The notes: generated from the sequence alone by a model not told the origin. A stretch of DNA of 64,000 nt from Rivularia sp963920925 (GCF_963920925.1 NZ_CAWUDI010000001.1:1-64000), one strand, 5' to 3'; positions 17,001-25,220 are shown, numbered from the stretch's first letter. A program made the numbers and translations.

Positions 17001-17146
17001 TCGTAAGAGAAGCAGCCGTTGCATATTTAAGTATTGCATCCCCCCGTTTATTTATAAAAGCTATACCCCAGTTAAAAAAAGATTCTCATCCTCTTGTCAT
17101 AGCTCAAGTTAATGAATTTATCGAAAAATATAAAATTGAGAACTAG
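14090..17146 (+). CDS. Membrane transporter-like protein fused to HEAT repeats
   Basis: A 1018-residue protein in two parts. Residues 1 to about 445 form roughly eleven to twelve transmembrane helices with the look of the major facilitator/ATP-ADP carrier (Tlc/Npt) group, including PIPERVRSRVQTLSGGFAEA before a late helix. Residues about 480-1018 are soluble helical HEAT repeats (for example LTNPEEEIRVSGVKSLAEA and LLEDESLKVRNAVLEMIAAN). A linker segment ENGQLSVTN looks repeat-derived. The HEAT part should bind a protein partner. A cyclic-nucleotide-binding protein follows on the same strand. Transported substrate unknown; it may be a sensor rather than a pump. Confidence 0.75.
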   Translation: MELEAAYKNILIRVLKWVNLRSEEAPRTLLMFAFYATTSVGLRWVEDSSIALFLDKYGANTLPLIYIASAVVGIALVFLYSWLQKIFSMRWVIVAALPCMVIPLILLPVILQITLSTNLQASQLALFSVFLLRLWVDALYVINQLNTSIAANQLFNIQEIKRTYPLVSSGILIADVIGGFSLPTLVRFLKLDKIILIGALVIVLGTWILLHLSKKYPQAFSDLPQSQVNKSQVSRARRLSIPLRRYALRLFLFGLLIQAIGLLVDFQYFSQLESTFKGKEITSFLGVFGGILGLFELATQLFVSSRAIERLGIFFTTAILPVGVGALLTVLAVLSSLSITFGLKIPGLLLLCGLTLIKFLDELVRYTFVANTATLLFQPIPERVRSRVQTLSGGFAEAAAAGFAGFIILITQWITTHFIPVDWHNLVLIIETAIVAIICVGVIWALRSQYVDLLVLSAENGQLSVTNVDLPYFKRAVIKALQEKGNEDDKHSCIELLSQIDPQGAGEVLAPQLPMLTPGLQHKSLQVMLEYDVNPAYLPQIRSLLENSLSKANPNIFALALRYVFLAEVSPNLNQLEEYLDSEHNSVIRGTAAALLLTQGTTKQKVAATKTLQWMLTNPEEEIRVSGVKSLAEASYLQSLRIYIPSLLEDESLKVRNAVLEMIAANHLEEHYSALIKGLYYKPTRLTVMKSLVKLGNEVLPMLSALVHDFYQSEIARVYALRTMSQIETLEASDTLWHHLETSKGKIKSHVLRVLLKRDRQLGISALVDRCYETRVQALIEGELILLGQIYAASVDFKFQGEVYAAYIEFKTGETLQNFHSKKKVVALCRLVQKAISELEIDIKERLFLLLKLLYPLDKINAAVFNLNSESRVTVARGIEILQHTINLPSKSILLSIFDKIAATEKLQKLVETGYTQYEQMAVNDRTRKLLELENSLSDWCWACCIHFAQVARIKLNPIQIEGSLRHPCGFVREAAVAYLSIASPRLFIKAIPQLKKDSHPLVIAQVNEFIEKYKIEN

Positions 17147-17259
17147 TTGATAGTGGATAATTTTTAGTTGTTAGTAGACAGAGAGGATCAACTTTAATTG
17201 ACTAAAAATGATTCATTTTCTTTCACAACTACCTAAAAATGCAATTTTCAGTCTCATTT

Positions 17260-17420
17260 TGCACCATTATCAACAACCACCTTGGAATAAATTCCCAGGC
17301 TCAAAAACAAAGTCGTCTAAAGACGACTAAGGTGGGATTTTAGTGCGTTTTAACGCACTTTGTATATGAGCCTTGAAATTGATTTCAAGGCGGGATTTTG
17401 GGCTTAACGATAATGGTGCA
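17260..17420. repeat. 161-bp four-hairpin element, copy 1
   Basis: TGCACCATTATC (17260-17271) and GATAATGGTGCA (17409-17420) are perfect terminal inverted repeats. Between them lie four hairpins: 17280-17299 (GGAAT/ATTCC core), AGTCGTCT-AA-AGACGACT at 17311-17328, AGTGCGTT-TT-AACGCACT at 17342-17359, and CCTTGAAA-TTGA-TTTCAAGG at 17371-17390. A second copy of the same length lies at 32064-32224 with different stem bases but the same pairings. No reading frame. Confidence 0.85.
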
Positions 17421-17516
17421 ATATATCAGTTTTCATAGACTATAATAATTTTTATTTGTTTAACTATATAAATAAGCTAGGAATACAAGTAAAAGCAATT
17501 AATTATATAATTACTA

Positions 17517-17566
17517 ACTCCTAACTCTTAACTCTTAACTCTTAACTCCTAATTCCTAACTATTAT
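17517..17566. repeat. Short tandem heptamer repeat (TAACTCC / TAACTCT)
   Basis: Seven AACTCCT/AACTCTT-type units end six bases before the ATG of the cyclic-nucleotide-binding gene, so they form its 5' leader. Confidence 0.85.
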
Positions 17567-17570
17567 TTCC

Positions 17571-18002
17571 ATGTTAACCAGCGTCGATCGTTTATTATTT
17601 GTACGTCAAGTTCCCATATTTAAAGAATTACGGGATGATTTTATTGTTCAATTGGCTTCTGCCATGAACGAACTTTGGTTCCCGCCAAATTGCAGTATTT
17701 TTCGACAGGGAGAGCAAGGACAATCTCTATATATTGTTGTTTCGGGAAAAGTCAAAATTCATATGAATAACAGAACACTTACTGTTATTCCACAAGGAAA
17801 ATATTTTGGTGAAATGGCGGTATTTGATACTCAACCGCGTTCGGCTTCTGCTACTACAATAGATGCTTGTGAATGTTTGGAATTAACTCAAGAACAACTT
17901 GATGATGCTATTGAAGAAACTCCTGAAATAGCAATCAATATAATTCGCGAACTATCTCGAATAATTCGTCAGTTGAATAATGATGTGAATGGGATTAAGT
18001 AA
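17571..18002 (+). CDS. Single-domain cyclic-nucleotide-binding protein
   Basis: A 143-residue protein that is essentially one cNMP-binding beta-roll with a final helix. The phosphate-binding cassette FGEMAVFDTQPRSASA keeps the Glu and Arg that contact the cyclic phosphate and ribose, so cAMP or cGMP binding is plausible. There is no DNA-binding helix-turn-helix, so it is not a CRP regulator; it more likely passes the signal to a partner. It sits between the transporter-HEAT protein and an SMI1/KNR4 protein, the latter starting five bases after its stop. Confidence 0.86.
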   Translation: MLTSVDRLLFVRQVPIFKELRDDFIVQLASAMNELWFPPNCSIFRQGEQGQSLYIVVSGKVKIHMNNRTLTVIPQGKYFGEMAVFDTQPRSASATTIDACECLELTQEQLDDAIEETPEIAINIIRELSRIIRQLNNDVNGIK

Positions 18003-18007
18003 AGAAA

Positions 18008-18499
18008 ATGTCTGCTTTAACTGAAACTCTAGAATTTATCTTCAATTGGATGATGCTAAATATGCCCAATCATCCGGCTAAAATGACACAAGGTTTAAGC
18101 CGTGAAGCAATCGAAGCAAAAGTTCAACAACTTCCGTTTTATCTACCAGAAGAAATCTATGAACTTTATGAATGGAGAAATGGAGGAGTAAATCCTTTTA
18201 TTCCTCACCCTAATGCTTGGGATTTAGCAACTTTCTTCTCATTAGAAGAATCAATCAGCGAATCTAAAGAGTGGAAAGGTGATTTTCATTTATTTCCTAT
18301 TTTTGTGGTGGAGGATTGCGGATATTTCATTGTTGGAACTAAAGATAAATCTGAAACTGGACCAATTTATTGTAATGACATACCTCAAGATGTAGTTGAG
18401 CAGCAAAAGCCACTTTATCCGAGTTTGACAAGTATAATGCAAAGGTTGGCTGAGGAATTAGAAGATAGGGTTATATCCGCTTATGATGAATATTTATAG
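18008..18499 (+). CDS. SMI1/KNR4-family protein
   Basis: A 163-residue protein of the SUKH superfamily. LPFYLPEEIYELYEWRNGG near residue 38 is the signature, followed by NAWDLATFFSLEESI and FPIFVVEDCGYFIVG. In bacteria such proteins often serve as immunity proteins to contact-dependent toxins or as general protein-binding modules. No toxin gene is adjacent. It follows the cNMP-binding gene by five bases and is probably co-transcribed with it. It ends 16 bases before the convergent cobB stop. Confidence 0.82.
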   Translation: MSALTETLEFIFNWMMLNMPNHPAKMTQGLSREAIEAKVQQLPFYLPEEIYELYEWRNGGVNPFIPHPNAWDLATFFSLEESISESKEWKGDFHLFPIFVVEDCGYFIVGTKDKSETGPIYCNDIPQDVVEQQKPLYPSLTSIMQRLAEELEDRVISAYDEYL

Positions 18500-18515
18500 G
18501 TTCTACGTGCCGACT

Positions 18516-19985
18516 TTAATCCTTTCTTGTTGTGCGAGAAGAAGGGCTAAAGCCCTTACTACAAACTTCTAAGAATCTTTGCGGAATTTCGATACTATTT
18601 CCCCAATGCATATGAATATAAGAAGCGTGAACATTAAACGGTGATACCCATCCTTCTTTCCCCATAAATTCATTGCAATCAAATCTATAAGTTTGAAATA
18701 AAGGTTTATGAGAATCAACTATTAACCGGGAACGATGAAATTCATGTCCGTAAATTGTTTTTCCTGCATCTATTAATAAACTATCTTGTAAAGCCACAGC
18801 GCGACGATAACCCAAAGTTAAACGCTTATCCATTACTGCTGTTGTTGGCAAAATACCCACCATTTCCCAGGATTTACCGCTCATATCTATCAATTGCTCG
18901 CATAGATACATCAAACCACCACATTCAGCGATTGTTGGTATTCCTGAAAAAATTGCTGCTTTAACTAAATCCCTGGCGCTAGTATTTTCTGCCAATTCTT
19001 CGGCAAACACTTCTGGAAAACCACCCCCGAAATACATTCCCTCGATATCTTCGGGTAATTCTGTGTCTTCCAAAGGACTCCAAAAAACTAATTCTGCACC
19101 CAAATTTTGCAATATATCTAAATTGTCTTGGTAGTAGAAATTGAAAGCTTTATCATAAGCTACAGCGATTTTTAGGGGAGAGGGGGGAGAGGGGGTAGAG
19201 GGGGTAGAAGGGGGAGAAATTTCTGTGCTTCGTAAGAGCGGTAATAAATTTTCCCAGTCAAAGCAAGTTTCGCCGAGATTTACGAGTTTATCTATTACTT
19301 GGTTTAATTCGGGAAGCTCTGCTGTTGGTACTAAACCTAAATGGCGATCGCGAATTGCTATATCATCTTGCCGCTTCAAAACACCTAAGATGGGAATTTG
19401 CAAAGGTTCTAGGGCATTTTTGAGCAGAGATAAATGGCGATCGCTCCCGACACGGTTTAATATTACTCCGGCAATTTGAATGTCTTTGTCAAACGAGCGA
19501 TAACCGTGAACGATTGCAGCAACTGAACCAGATAAGCGACTGCAATCAATTACTAGTAATACTGGTAAATTTAATAGCTTCGCAATATGAGCCGTACTTG
19601 CAAAATTATTAATTTCTTCTACTAAATGGGGATTATCTTTCTCCTCAATCCCTCTCCTTACCAAGGAGAGGGGCAGGGGTGAGGTTTCTTCTTTATTTTG
19701 TGAAACACCATCAAATAAACCCATTACTCCTTCAATTAAAGTATATTCACTTAAATTAGAGTATCGATCAAAGCATTCTTTTACATAATTTTCTGAAGTT
19801 AAAACGGGGTCTAAATTACGACAAGCACGACCTGTAACGTACTTGTGAAACATTGGATCTATGTAATCTGGCCCAACTTTAAAAGACTGCACCTGCAAAC
19901 CACGACGAGATAAACACGACAAAAGGGTGAGCGTAACCGTAGTTTTGCCTACCCCGCTGCGTTCCCCTGCAATAATCAAAGACAT
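18516..19985 (-). CDS. cobB: Cobyrinate a,c-diamide synthase
   Basis: A 489-residue protein (CbiA/CobB family) that amidates cobyrinate with glutamine and ATP in cobalamin synthesis. GERSGVGKTTVTLTLL at the start is the P-loop, GPDYIDPMFH follows, and the C-terminal class I glutaminase-like domain has GGFPEVFAEELAEN and AECGGLMYLCEQL with the catalytic cysteine. Three segments look repeat-derived: a loop near residues 98-113 (TSPLPLSLVRRGIEEKD), the inter-domain linker near 255-270 (SPPSTPSTPSPPSP), and the C-terminal tail SKGFSPSSRTTRKD. Each maps to a dispersed DNA repeat of the spacer type. The conserved core is intact, so it is probably functional. CbiA is an alternative name. Confidence 0.93.
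   Translation of the reverse strand: MSLIIAGERSGVGKTTVTLTLLSCLSRRGLQVQSFKVGPDYIDPMFHKYVTGRACRNLDPVLTSENYVKECFDRYSNLSEYTLIEGVMGLFDGVSQNKEETSPLPLSLVRRGIEEKDNPHLVEEINNFASTAHIAKLLNLPVLLVIDCSRLSGSVAAIVHGYRSFDKDIQIAGVILNRVGSDRHLSLLKNALEPLQIPILGVLKRQDDIAIRDRHLGLVPTAELPELNQVIDKLVNLGETCFDWENLLPLLRSTEISPPSTPSTPSPPSPLKIAVAYDKAFNFYYQDNLDILQNLGAELVFWSPLEDTELPEDIEGMYFGGGFPEVFAEELAENTSARDLVKAAIFSGIPTIAECGGLMYLCEQLIDMSGKSWEMVGILPTTAVMDKRLTLGYRRAVALQDSLLIDAGKTIYGHEFHRSRLIVDSHKPLFQTYRFDCNEFMGKEGWVSPFNVHASYIHMHWGNSIEIPQRFLEVCSKGFSPSSRTTRKD
18542..18557. repeat. Hairpin repeat forming the cobB C-terminus
   Basis: AAGGGCT-AA-AGCCCTT, with ACTACAA beside it, is a common cyanobacterial spacer palindrome. Here it encodes the last codons of cobB. 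Confidence 0.65.
19174..19220. repeat. GGGGGAGA-type tandem repeat inside cobB
   Basis: GGGGAGAGG/GGGGGTAGA units in frame with cobB encode the Ser/Pro/Thr-rich linker between the ATPase and glutaminase-like domains. Confidence 0.7.
19650..19672. repeat. CCCTCTCCTT hairpin repeat inside cobB
   Basis: CCCTCTCCTT-ACC-AAGGAGAGGG is a perfect 10-bp stem followed by GGCAGGGGTGAGG, a typical dispersed cyanobacterial palindrome. It lies in frame within cobB and encodes part of an extra loop. Confidence 0.75.
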
Positions 19986-20282
19986 GAAGTATGAGTTAGG
20001 AATTAGGAGTTATGAATTATGAATTTTACAGGTATTTTTGCCTGCTATTCGTTAAAAATTATTTTTAATTCCTCATGCTATGCCAAACAAAAGCGGAACA
20101 GTGTGAGTTCGATGTGATTTATGTCATGGATTATAGTGACTATAATCACCTGTATTAGTAACTAGAATCATGAAATACTAAACATAATATATTCGTAAGT
20201 GAATATATTGACTAATTACCAAAAGTAAGAACCTATTCTTTATTAATTACGTTGAAGTATTCAGTATTGTTAATCGAAAATT

Positions 20283-20603
20283 ATGAACACTAATTATTAT
20301 CAAAACTGGACTATTGAAATTGCTCAAAACTTCAAAAATGAATTGCCTATATTGGGATTAGGGCTTTGTGAAGAATCGGGAGAAGTCGCAAGAATATTAA
20401 AGCGTTATTGTAGAAACGATCGAAAATTAGATAAATCTGAAATTGAATAAATAACTAAATCCATGAAAGGTGAGTTAGGAGATGTATTGTATTTTGTAAC
20501 TTTTCTAGCATCAAAATTTAATTTGAGTTTAGAAGAATTGATGTTAGGAAATATGCAGAAGCTTGAAAAAAGAATGTGCGACGGAACGCTTTTAGATCAT
20601 TAA
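20283..20603 (+). pseudogene. MazG-like nucleotide pyrophosphohydrolase, interrupted by one stop
   Basis: Translation from ATG 20283 gives a MazG-type protein with the two acidic metal-binding motifs CEESGEVAR (around residue 29) and GELGDVLYF (after the break). A single in-frame TAA at 20448-20450 separates the two halves. Reading through it gives a 105-residue product ending at TAA 20601-20603, a normal length. MazG-like enzymes hydrolyse NTPs or dNTPs to monophosphates for pool cleaning. The single nonsense codon may be a recent mutation or a sequencing error. Reinitiation at ATG 20463 is possible but would lack the first motif. Confidence 0.78.
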
Positions 20604-20640
20604 TCAGACGGTTAATATCGCTACAAATCAAAATAGAAAA

Positions 20641-20661
20641 AGACGTTGCACTGCAACGTCT
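20641..20661 (-). terminator. Terminator of opcA, made from a dispersed palindrome
   Basis: On the minus strand AGACGTTGCA-G-TGCAACGTCT is followed by TTTTCTATTTT, a strong intrinsic terminator 22 bases behind the opcA stop. The same palindrome family occurs at 31662-31684 (GAGACGTAGCA stem), so a mobile-type repeat appears to have been used as the terminator. Confidence 0.82.
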
Positions 20662-20682
20662 CTACACAATAACTCCTAACAA

Positions 20683-22065
20683 CTAACTCTTGTTGGCTAA
20701 TTTAATCAATTTCGTTGTAAGTGCTAAACTTTCTTCAAAAAGCGCTTCCTTACCCCAACGCTGTACTTGTTGAGAAAGCAAAGCTTCGGCTTTTTGCTCG
20801 GAAAGTGAAGTTATTTGTTGAAATACGCCAGCAGATTGGGCACCACCGTGTGTTTCCATCCGCATACAGCCGCCGGTTTCGGAACAAATTAAGGTGCCGC
20901 AGTTTGCGTCTGGATTGGTGGAGCTTAAACGTATAGCAATTAAATCGCCGGGAATATCGCCAACATCGGCTACTGGTACTCCTGCTAATTCAGTTTCTAT
21001 TTCCCGTTGATCCGAAGCCATGAACTTAAACCGTTTAACATTATAGTCGCCAAGTTCTTGCTCGTAGGAAACCGCACGCCAATTTAAACGACTTGCTAAC
21101 CAACCTAAAAATAGTAATGCTTGAGTAGGATTGCCCTTTTCATAGTCGATATTTACTCGATCAACTTCAGTTAAAGCTTTACGTCTGGCTGGTGCGTCGT
21201 AAGCTTCTGCCGTTAATTCTTGCCATCCTCCTACACGCCGCCAGTTTAAATCTGCTAGCGGTACGCCATTTTCTATCAATGATTGCAAACTGAGTAAGTC
21301 GTTTTCTGGTTCGTTAAAGTTGCACGAATCAACAATAACGTTATCGCATATAGTTGAAAGTCTCTTGAATAGTGCGTTGTTCGGATCTGGTGTTGCTTTC
21401 CACCAAATAAATTTGGGTAAACCACCAATTAATAATTCCGGAATCATACCACCAATACGTTCTAAAGCTGTGGCAGTTCCGGTTAAAGTGATGTATTCGC
21501 AACAAACCAGCGAAGATGATGATTGTTTTTGAATCGGACAATAAGCTGAAACTTGTGCCTTCACGCCTTCATCTTCACCAACTGTGGGTATCAAACTAAT
21601 AATACGGCAGGGGTTACGCAAAGCGATTTCGTCAGCAATTCTGGCGCTCGCTGCATCTGGGCTGAACTCGGCAGCACTAACACCATTATTATCTGTGGCT
21701 TCACCACCGCCATGAAGTTTAGCAAGTTCTTCCCGCAGTCTGGCTAAAACTTCCTGACTCGTTTTACCAGTTCGTTCCAAACCAAGAGCTTTCTGTGCGT
21801 CTCGCAATGCCGATACGGTTTGCGGCCCCAGGATACCATCAATTGGGCCGCTGTAATATCCTAAAGCAGCCAACAAATATTGAGTTTGTTCTGGTTCGTA
21901 AACTACTAAAGTAAATGTAGTAGCTCTTGTAGCAGCTGGAAGCGCTCCATCTTCCCCGCCGATACCGTAACTTTGCCAAATTTTATTTAGTTCGCCCTCA
22001 ATGTCGTTAAGCGAAATATCTTTGGGAGCTTGAAGTGAAAAAATCGTGGGTGCTTGGGTTGTCAT
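20683..22065 (-). CDS. opcA: Glucose-6-phosphate dehydrogenase assembly protein OpcA
   Basis: A 460-residue protein, the allosteric effector that activates cyanobacterial glucose-6-phosphate dehydrogenase and links it to thioredoxin control. Residues about 58-115 resemble a peptidoglycan-binding-like helical module (LLAALGYYSGPIDGILGPQT), as in other cyanobacterial OpcA proteins. The OpcA core begins near RNPCRIISLIP and contains FIWWKATPDP and NCGTLICSETGGCMRMETHGG; the cysteines there are candidates for redox regulation. It is the last gene of the fbp-tal-zwf-opcA group, all on the minus strand. Confidence 0.95.
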   Translation of the reverse strand: MTTQAPTIFSLQAPKDISLNDIEGELNKIWQSYGIGGEDGALPAATRATTFTLVVYEPEQTQYLLAALGYYSGPIDGILGPQTVSALRDAQKALGLERTGKTSQEVLARLREELAKLHGGGEATDNNGVSAAEFSPDAASARIADEIALRNPCRIISLIPTVGEDEGVKAQVSAYCPIQKQSSSSLVCCEYITLTGTATALERIGGMIPELLIGGLPKFIWWKATPDPNNALFKRLSTICDNVIVDSCNFNEPENDLLSLQSLIENGVPLADLNWRRVGGWQELTAEAYDAPARRKALTEVDRVNIDYEKGNPTQALLFLGWLASRLNWRAVSYEQELGDYNVKRFKFMASDQREIETELAGVPVADVGDIPGDLIAIRLSSTNPDANCGTLICSETGGCMRMETHGGAQSAGVFQQITSLSEQKAEALLSQQVQRWGKEALFEESLALTTKLIKLANKS

Positions 22066-22072
22066 AACAATT

Positions 22073-22209
22073 TTGGATTTTGGATTTTGGATTTTAGATT
22101 ACGATTTTAGATTTCGGATTTAGAGTTTAGGAATTAGACAACGAAAATGACTAATTTCTTTTGTTTGTCCAATTGTTCTCAATCTAAAATCCAAAATCTA
22201 AAATCTAAA
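22073..22209. repeat. Inverted arrays of ATTTTGG / CCAAAAT heptamers
   Basis: The zwf-opcA spacer is filled by (GGATTTT)n in one orientation (22073-22125) and (AAAATCT/CCAAAAT)n in the other (22180-22209). The transcript could fold into a long imperfect hairpin. Confidence 0.8.
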
Positions 22210-22212
22210 ATT

Positions 22213-23742
22213 CTATAGTCTGCGCCAACGGCGGCCGTCTCGGTTAATCAATAGTTCTGCTTCTACTGGTTCCCAGGTTCCGGCTTCGTAGCGGGGAACT
22301 GTTGCTGGATCTGCTGGTGCATCCCATGCGCTTAATATTGGTGTCACTACCTGCCATGCAGCTTCTACTTCGTCACCTCTGGTGAACAAAGTTTGGTCGC
22401 CCATCATACAGTCAAGGAATAGGCGATCGTATGCGTCGGATTTCGCTTGCAAACCAAATGAACCATAAGTAAAGTCCATGTCAACGGCACGTGTACGAAA
22501 ATCTCCTCCGGGCACTTTCACGTCAAAACGCAAGGAAATTCCTTCATTTGGCTGAATCCGCATTGTTAAAACATTGGCACTTTGCTGTTGTGCTGCCGAT
22601 GTAAACATCTGTGAAGGAACTTCGCGGAAGTGGATGGAAATTTCGCTGACTTTCTTGGGCATCCGCTTACCAGTACGCAGGTAGAAGGGAACCCCTTTCC
22701 AGCGCCAGTTATCAACTACAAATTTTGTCGCGACAAAAGTAGGCGTTGTAGAACTCTCAGCTACTCCAGGTTCTTCGTGATACCCAGGTACGTGTTCGCC
22801 TTTCATCCAGCCAGCGCTATATTGACCGCGTACTGCTGAATACGCCAAATCTCCTATGTCGGCGAGTCTAGTAGCTTTTAGAATTTTTACTTTTTCCGTG
22901 CGGATACTATCGGCATCCATTGCATTAGGAGCTTCCATTGCAGTCAAACAGTAAAGCTGCATCAAGTGATTTTGCAGCATATCCCGCAGGGCACCAGAGC
23001 TTTCGTAATAACCAGCCCGGTCTTCAACTCCTACTGTTTCTGCTACTGTTATTTGTACGTGGTCTACAAAATTACGGTTCCATAAAGGTTCAAAAATAGC
23101 ATTTGCGAAGCGGAAAACTAATAAATTTTGAACCGTTTCTTTACCTAAATAGTGGTCAATCCGATAAACCTGTTCTTCTTTACAATATTTCTGTACGACT
23201 TGATTAAGATTTTTCGCAGATGCTAAATCTCGACCAAAAGGTTTTTCAATAACCAAACGATGTTTATCGGCATCTTCCAGCATTCCCTTAGAACCCAATT
23301 GTTTGATAGCTTCGGGGAAAAACTTGGGAGCAACAGAAAGGTAAAATAATCGATTACCTCTCGTATTCCGCTTCTCGTCTAATTCACTGAGAAGATCGTT
23401 AAGCTTTTGGTAGCTTTCCGGGTCGTCGATATTACCAGGACAGTAAAAAAGACCGTTGGAAAAATCTTTCCATAATTCTTCGGGACCCACACCATCGTGG
23501 GCTTCTTCCATACCTTTACGCATCTGCTCGCGGAAATATTCGTGGCTCCATTCCCGTCGCGCTACACCAACAATAGTAGTTTCTGGTGGAATCCGTCTTT
23601 CTTGTCGCAATTTGTACAAAGCGGGTACTAGTTTACGCCAAGTTAAATCTCCGGAAGCACCAAAAATAACAATTATCTGGGGTTCAGCCATTCCTTGCTG
23701 TTGCAAGCCAACCCGCAGTGGATTTTCTAGCAAACTAACCAT
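22213..23742 (-). CDS. zwf: Glucose-6-phosphate 1-dehydrogenase
   Basis: A 509-residue protein, typical length. IVIFGASGDLTWRKL is the NADP-binding Rossmann start and RIDHYLGKE is the active-site signature with the substrate-binding lysine and catalytic histidine. It oxidises glucose-6-phosphate to 6-phosphogluconolactone and makes NADPH, the main reductant source in the dark and in heterocysts. OpcA, encoded just downstream, is its activator. Position in the fbp-tal-zwf-opcA order is as in Nostoc and relatives. Confidence 0.97.
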   Translation of the reverse strand: MVSLLENPLRVGLQQQGMAEPQIIVIFGASGDLTWRKLVPALYKLRQERRIPPETTIVGVARREWSHEYFREQMRKGMEEAHDGVGPEELWKDFSNGLFYCPGNIDDPESYQKLNDLLSELDEKRNTRGNRLFYLSVAPKFFPEAIKQLGSKGMLEDADKHRLVIEKPFGRDLASAKNLNQVVQKYCKEEQVYRIDHYLGKETVQNLLVFRFANAIFEPLWNRNFVDHVQITVAETVGVEDRAGYYESSGALRDMLQNHLMQLYCLTAMEAPNAMDADSIRTEKVKILKATRLADIGDLAYSAVRGQYSAGWMKGEHVPGYHEEPGVAESSTTPTFVATKFVVDNWRWKGVPFYLRTGKRMPKKVSEISIHFREVPSQMFTSAAQQQSANVLTMRIQPNEGISLRFDVKVPGGDFRTRAVDMDFTYGSFGLQAKSDAYDRLFLDCMMGDQTLFTRGDEVEAAWQVVTPILSAWDAPADPATVPRYEAGTWEPVEAELLINRDGRRWRRL

Positions 23743-23747
23743 AGTTT

Positions 23748-23940
23748 AGATTTTGGATTTTAGATTTACATTTGCGGGCAATTGGGGCATGGGGAATTGG
23801 GCATGGGGCATGGGATTTTGGATTGAAAGTTAGGAGTTAGGAGTTAGGAATTAGGAATTAGGAATTATTTATCTCCCCATCTCCCTATCTCCCCATCCCC
23901 ATCTTCCCATTCCCAATTCCCAATTCCCTATTACCCATTA
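23748..23940. repeat. Spacer of mixed short tandem repeats
   Basis: TTTTGGATT, GGGCATGG, TTAGGAG and CATCTCCC units follow one another and take up the whole tal-zwf spacer. No separate promoter was recognised within it. Confidence 0.8.
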
Positions 23941-23944
23941 ATTA

Positions 23945-25096
23945 TTAAACAGGCGATAAGTGCTTTACTTTGTCTTCTAAGGAACTTATTAAGGATTCAA
24001 AGGGTTTGATAAACTTATCAATACCTTCGGTAAGCAGTTCGTCCATGACTTGATCGAGGTCGATGTTAATATCTGGATCTTTGAGACTTTCGATCAGTTT
24101 GTATGCTGCTTCTACGTCGGTTTCGACTCTAGAATCTACATCGCAATGGTCGGCGCAGGCTTCGATGGTGACTGGTGGTAGGGTGTTAACGGTTTCTTTC
24201 CCGATTAACTCATCAACGTACATTACGTCGCTGTAGCTGGGATCTTTGGTGCTGGTACTTGCCCATAACAAACGCTGTACGTTAGCGTTTTTTTCGACTA
24301 AAGCTTGCCAGCGCTTGTCATCAACAATCTTTTTGTACTCCTGATAAGCAATCTTCGCATTAGCGATCGCTACCTTTCCTTTGACGGATTTAAGTTTGGC
24401 TTCTAAGTTGATGTCGTCAACACCTTGCGCTAACTTTTCGTCTATTTTTCCATCAATTTTGGCATCAATGCGGCTGAGGAAGAAACTAGCTACAGAGGAA
24501 ATCTTACTAATATCTTTACCTTCAGCTACTCGTTTTTCCAAGCCGCGAATATAAGCCCAAGCGGTATTTACATAACTATCCACAGAGAACAACAGCGTAA
24601 TATTGACATTCATCCCTTCAGATATTACTTGCTCTACCGCTGGTAAACCCGCTTCTGTTCCAGGAATCTTAATCATTAAGTTATCCCGTCCAACTTCTTT
24701 AAAGTAGCGTCTAGCTTCTTCAATGGTTTTTTGGGTATCGTCGGCAATAGTTGGCGGTACTTCAATACTTACATAACCATCCAATCCATCTGTGGCTTCG
24801 TATACCGGATGCAAAATATCGCAAGCGTTACGAATATCTTCAAAAGCCAAAGATTCGTAAATTTTCTCGGTTGATAATCCTTTACTAATCCCGGCTTCTA
24901 TATCTTTATCGTAAATAGCGTTTCCGGCGATCGCTTTCTCAAATATGCTTGGATTCGAGGTAATCCCTTTGATACCTTGATTTTCCACCATATTTTTCAG
25001 TTCACCCGATTGGATAATATCGCGACTTAAATTATCCATCCAAATACTTTGACCGTATTTGTTGATTTCTAATAATTGATTTGTGGTGATGCCCAT
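23945..25096 (-). CDS. tal: Transaldolase
   Basis: About 383 residues from ATG 25096 (MGITTNQLLEINKYGQSIW), which matches the usual N-terminus of cyanobacterial transaldolase. An in-frame upstream ATG (25174) adds 26 residues without family support. GITSNPSIFEKAI, DGLDGYVSIEVPP, MIKIPGTEAG and the active-site lysine region KVAIANAKIAYQEY identify the long transaldolase subfamily. It moves dihydroxyacetone units between sedoheptulose-7-phosphate and glyceraldehyde-3-phosphate in the non-oxidative pentose phosphate branch, and lies between fbp and zwf in this cluster. Confidence 0.95.
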   Translation of the reverse strand: MGITTNQLLEINKYGQSIWMDNLSRDIIQSGELKNMVENQGIKGITSNPSIFEKAIAGNAIYDKDIEAGISKGLSTEKIYESLAFEDIRNACDILHPVYEATDGLDGYVSIEVPPTIADDTQKTIEEARRYFKEVGRDNLMIKIPGTEAGLPAVEQVISEGMNVNITLLFSVDSYVNTAWAYIRGLEKRVAEGKDISKISSVASFFLSRIDAKIDGKIDEKLAQGVDDINLEAKLKSVKGKVAIANAKIAYQEYKKIVDDKRWQALVEKNANVQRLLWASTSTKDPSYSDVMYVDELIGKETVNTLPPVTIEACADHCDVDSRVETDVEAAYKLIESLKDPDINIDLDQVMDELLTEGIDKFIKPFESLISSLEDKVKHLSPV

Positions 25097-25187
25097 GTGG
25101 TTATATTCCACTCCGAAATTTATTAACGTGTCTTTATCTATTAATGCTCGTAGTAGCAGTCGATTGATTCTCACTAAAGGAATAAAT

Positions 25188-25220
25188 CAGTGAACAGTGA
25201 ACAGTGAGCAGTTAGCAGTT
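25188..25220. repeat. Short tandem repeat (CAGTGAA type)
   Basis: GTGAACA/GTGAGCA/GTTAGCA units just upstream of tal on its leader side. Confidence 0.75.
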
